From Novosphingobium sp. G106 (GTDB taxonomy: Bacteria > Pseudomonadota > Alphaproteobacteria > Sphingomonadales > Sphingomonadaceae), in contig NZ_JAHOOZ010000001.1 in assembly GCF_019075875.1 (NCBI RefSeq), positions 2,046,001 through 2,110,000 of the forward strand: a DNA stretch of 64,000 bases. The letters run 5' to 3'. Below are positions 63,366-64,000 of the stretch, in pieces (within the stretch, counting starts at the first letter, position 1; each line of letters starts with the position of its first letter). Position numbers and translations under genes: made by a program. The notes beneath the pieces were generated by a model, which was not told the DNA's origin, did no database searches, and worked only from the letters and a program-made list of their open reading frames with translations.

Positions 63366-63700
63366 CGGCCGCGCTCACGCAGGACCTCCATGTCCCGATC
63401 GAGAAAATAGTTGAGCGCCGTGCGTATGGCGGCAATCGCGCCGAGTTTGCCGATGTCGTCCCAATCGGGCGCCAGGGTGGTTTCGACGATGTCCGCCGCC
63501 AGCTGGAATGTCAGCCCCGCCACCAGCCATCGGCCGAACGCGAGCCAGGCCTGGCGCAGCCTGTCTTCCGGACCGCCTGACAGCAGCAGATAGGACAGGC
63601 CGATGGCACCTTGGACGCAGCCGACCGCGATCGCGAGGATCGCCAGCATATTCGCGCCGAGCGCGATATATTCGGCGCTCAAGTGAGCGAAATAGGCCAA
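63350..63700 (-). CDS. DUF1622 membrane protein
   Basis: A 116-residue inner-membrane protein with three hydrophobic segments (about residues 8-35, 53-72 and 82-100) and a charged C-terminus (LDRDMEVLRERGRQ). The RLRQAWLAFGRWLVAGLTFQLAADIVETTLAP core near 47-78 matches DUF1622, proteins of unknown function. The stop overlaps the priA end by 16 bases on the opposite strand. Confidence 0.8.
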   Translation of the reverse strand: MAYFAHLSAEYIALGANMLAILAIAVGCVQGAIGLSYLLLSGGPEDRLRQAWLAFGRWLVAGLTFQLAADIVETTLAPDWDDIGKLGAIAAIRTALNYFLDRDMEVLRERGRQTKL

Positions 63701-63803
63701 GGCGCACTCCCCGGCAGACCAGGAACGAGGCGATAGCCTAGGCTGCCGGCCCCGCCCCGCTATCGGGACAAGTACCGACTGCCAAAGAGGTTGGATCGAA
63801 CGC

Positions 63804-64000
63804 CTAGCCCTCGAGCAGTGCCGCCGCCTCGATCAGCCTGTCGCCGTGCTCAACCTCTTCCTTGCCGTTCTGGCGGAAGAGCTTGGCAGCTTCCTCGTTG
63901 CCGATGTTCGCGGCCCACTTCTCGTACAGCCCCTCGCCCGCGAACTCGCCCTTGGCCAGACCGCGCAGGGCCTCGGCGGTGACGGGCGCGGTCGGGATCG
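63804..64000 (-). CDS. Ferritin-like protein, 5' part outside the window
   Basis: The last 65 codons of a leftward gene. The visible residues include LRGLAKGEFAGEGLYEKW, then ANIGNEEAAKLFRQNGKEEVEHGDRLIEAAALLEG. The E...EEVEHGDR pattern resembles the second metal helix of rubrerythrin- or ferritin-like four-helix bundles (Glu and His ligands). The start and first metal helices lie beyond the right edge, so the family call is tentative. Confidence 0.6.
   Translation of the reverse strand, partial: IPTAPVTAEALRGLAKGEFAGEGLYEKWAANIGNEEAAKLFRQNGKEEVEHGDRLIEAAALLEG

Noticed and set aside
1..64000. tRNA, rRNA, riboswitch and CRISPR elements
   Set aside because: The gaps between genes were read by eye. 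No cloverleaf with TTCGANTC, no rRNA segment and no repeat-spacer array was found. A covariance-model search would be needed to exclude small riboswitches.

Overview
The window is chromosomal DNA, rich in G+C by eye, from a Gram-negative bacterium. It is most likely an alphaproteobacterium of the Sphingomonadales (Novosphingobium/Sphingobium/Sphingomonas type). The basis is the rpmF-plsX-fabH-ihfA-merR gene order, a class I lysyl-tRNA synthetase, a TonB-dependent receptor inside a catabolic locus, and the overall protein style. The genus is an inference. No rRNA, tRNA, CRISPR array or intact insertion sequence was seen.

Layout. 1-3.6 kb: a tail of surface-glycan type genes (two family-4 glycosyltransferases, a UPF0104-like membrane protein, a DUF2141 protein). 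3.6-5.0 kb: gene relics (a degenerate acyl-CoA-ligase fragment and the first part of a lipoprotein resembling an RND efflux adaptor). 5.0-19.1 kb: a catabolic locus of two divergent operons. The leftward one runs TonB receptor, SDR, APH-like kinase, acyl-CoA ligase, TetR, and then, after a gap, CaiB/racemase and Baeyer-Villiger monooxygenase. The rightward one runs SDR, acyl-CoA dehydrogenase, NTF2-like, alpha/beta hydrolase, LLM monooxygenase. The same 19-bp palindrome occurs in the divergent promoter and again upstream of the CaiB gene, so one TetR regulon of about 12 genes is likely. 19.1-22 kb: a MarR regulator with two matching operators, a small membrane protein and a ClC/CBS channel. 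22-26.3 kb: a paired acyl-CoA dehydrogenase operon divergent from nitronate monooxygenase and enoyl-CoA hydratase. 26.3-31.3 kb: a cupredoxin and a small type III polyketide synthase neighbourhood (PKS, FAD oxidoreductase, methyltransferase, SDR).

31.4-48.2 kb is mostly housekeeping: EttA, an RcnB-like protein, a 2OG-Fe oxygenase, a DUF885 peptidase, LysRS, MscS, a DinG-type helicase, a SixA-type phosphatase and the rpmF-plsX-fabH-ihfA-merR block. 48.4-54 kb holds a MAPEG protein, a metallo-hydrolase, a LexA-like S24 repressor divergent from two tiny genes with palindromic operators between them, a ThDP enzyme and a 2-hydroxyacid dehydrogenase. 54-64 kb holds cysS, a DMT transporter, tandem nitroreductases, cobT, a transaldolase, DUF4197, priA, DUF1622 and a ferritin-like fragment.

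A window-wide peculiarity is that six genes each carry one apparent single-base indel: glycosyltransferase, ClC, DUF885, DinG-like helicase, DUF3828-like and cysS. Five of the six lie at runs of five or six identical bases. Because cysS is normally essential, these look more like sequence errors than gene decay, and they create false starts and one false gene fusion. The reading frames given for these genes assume the one-base correction.
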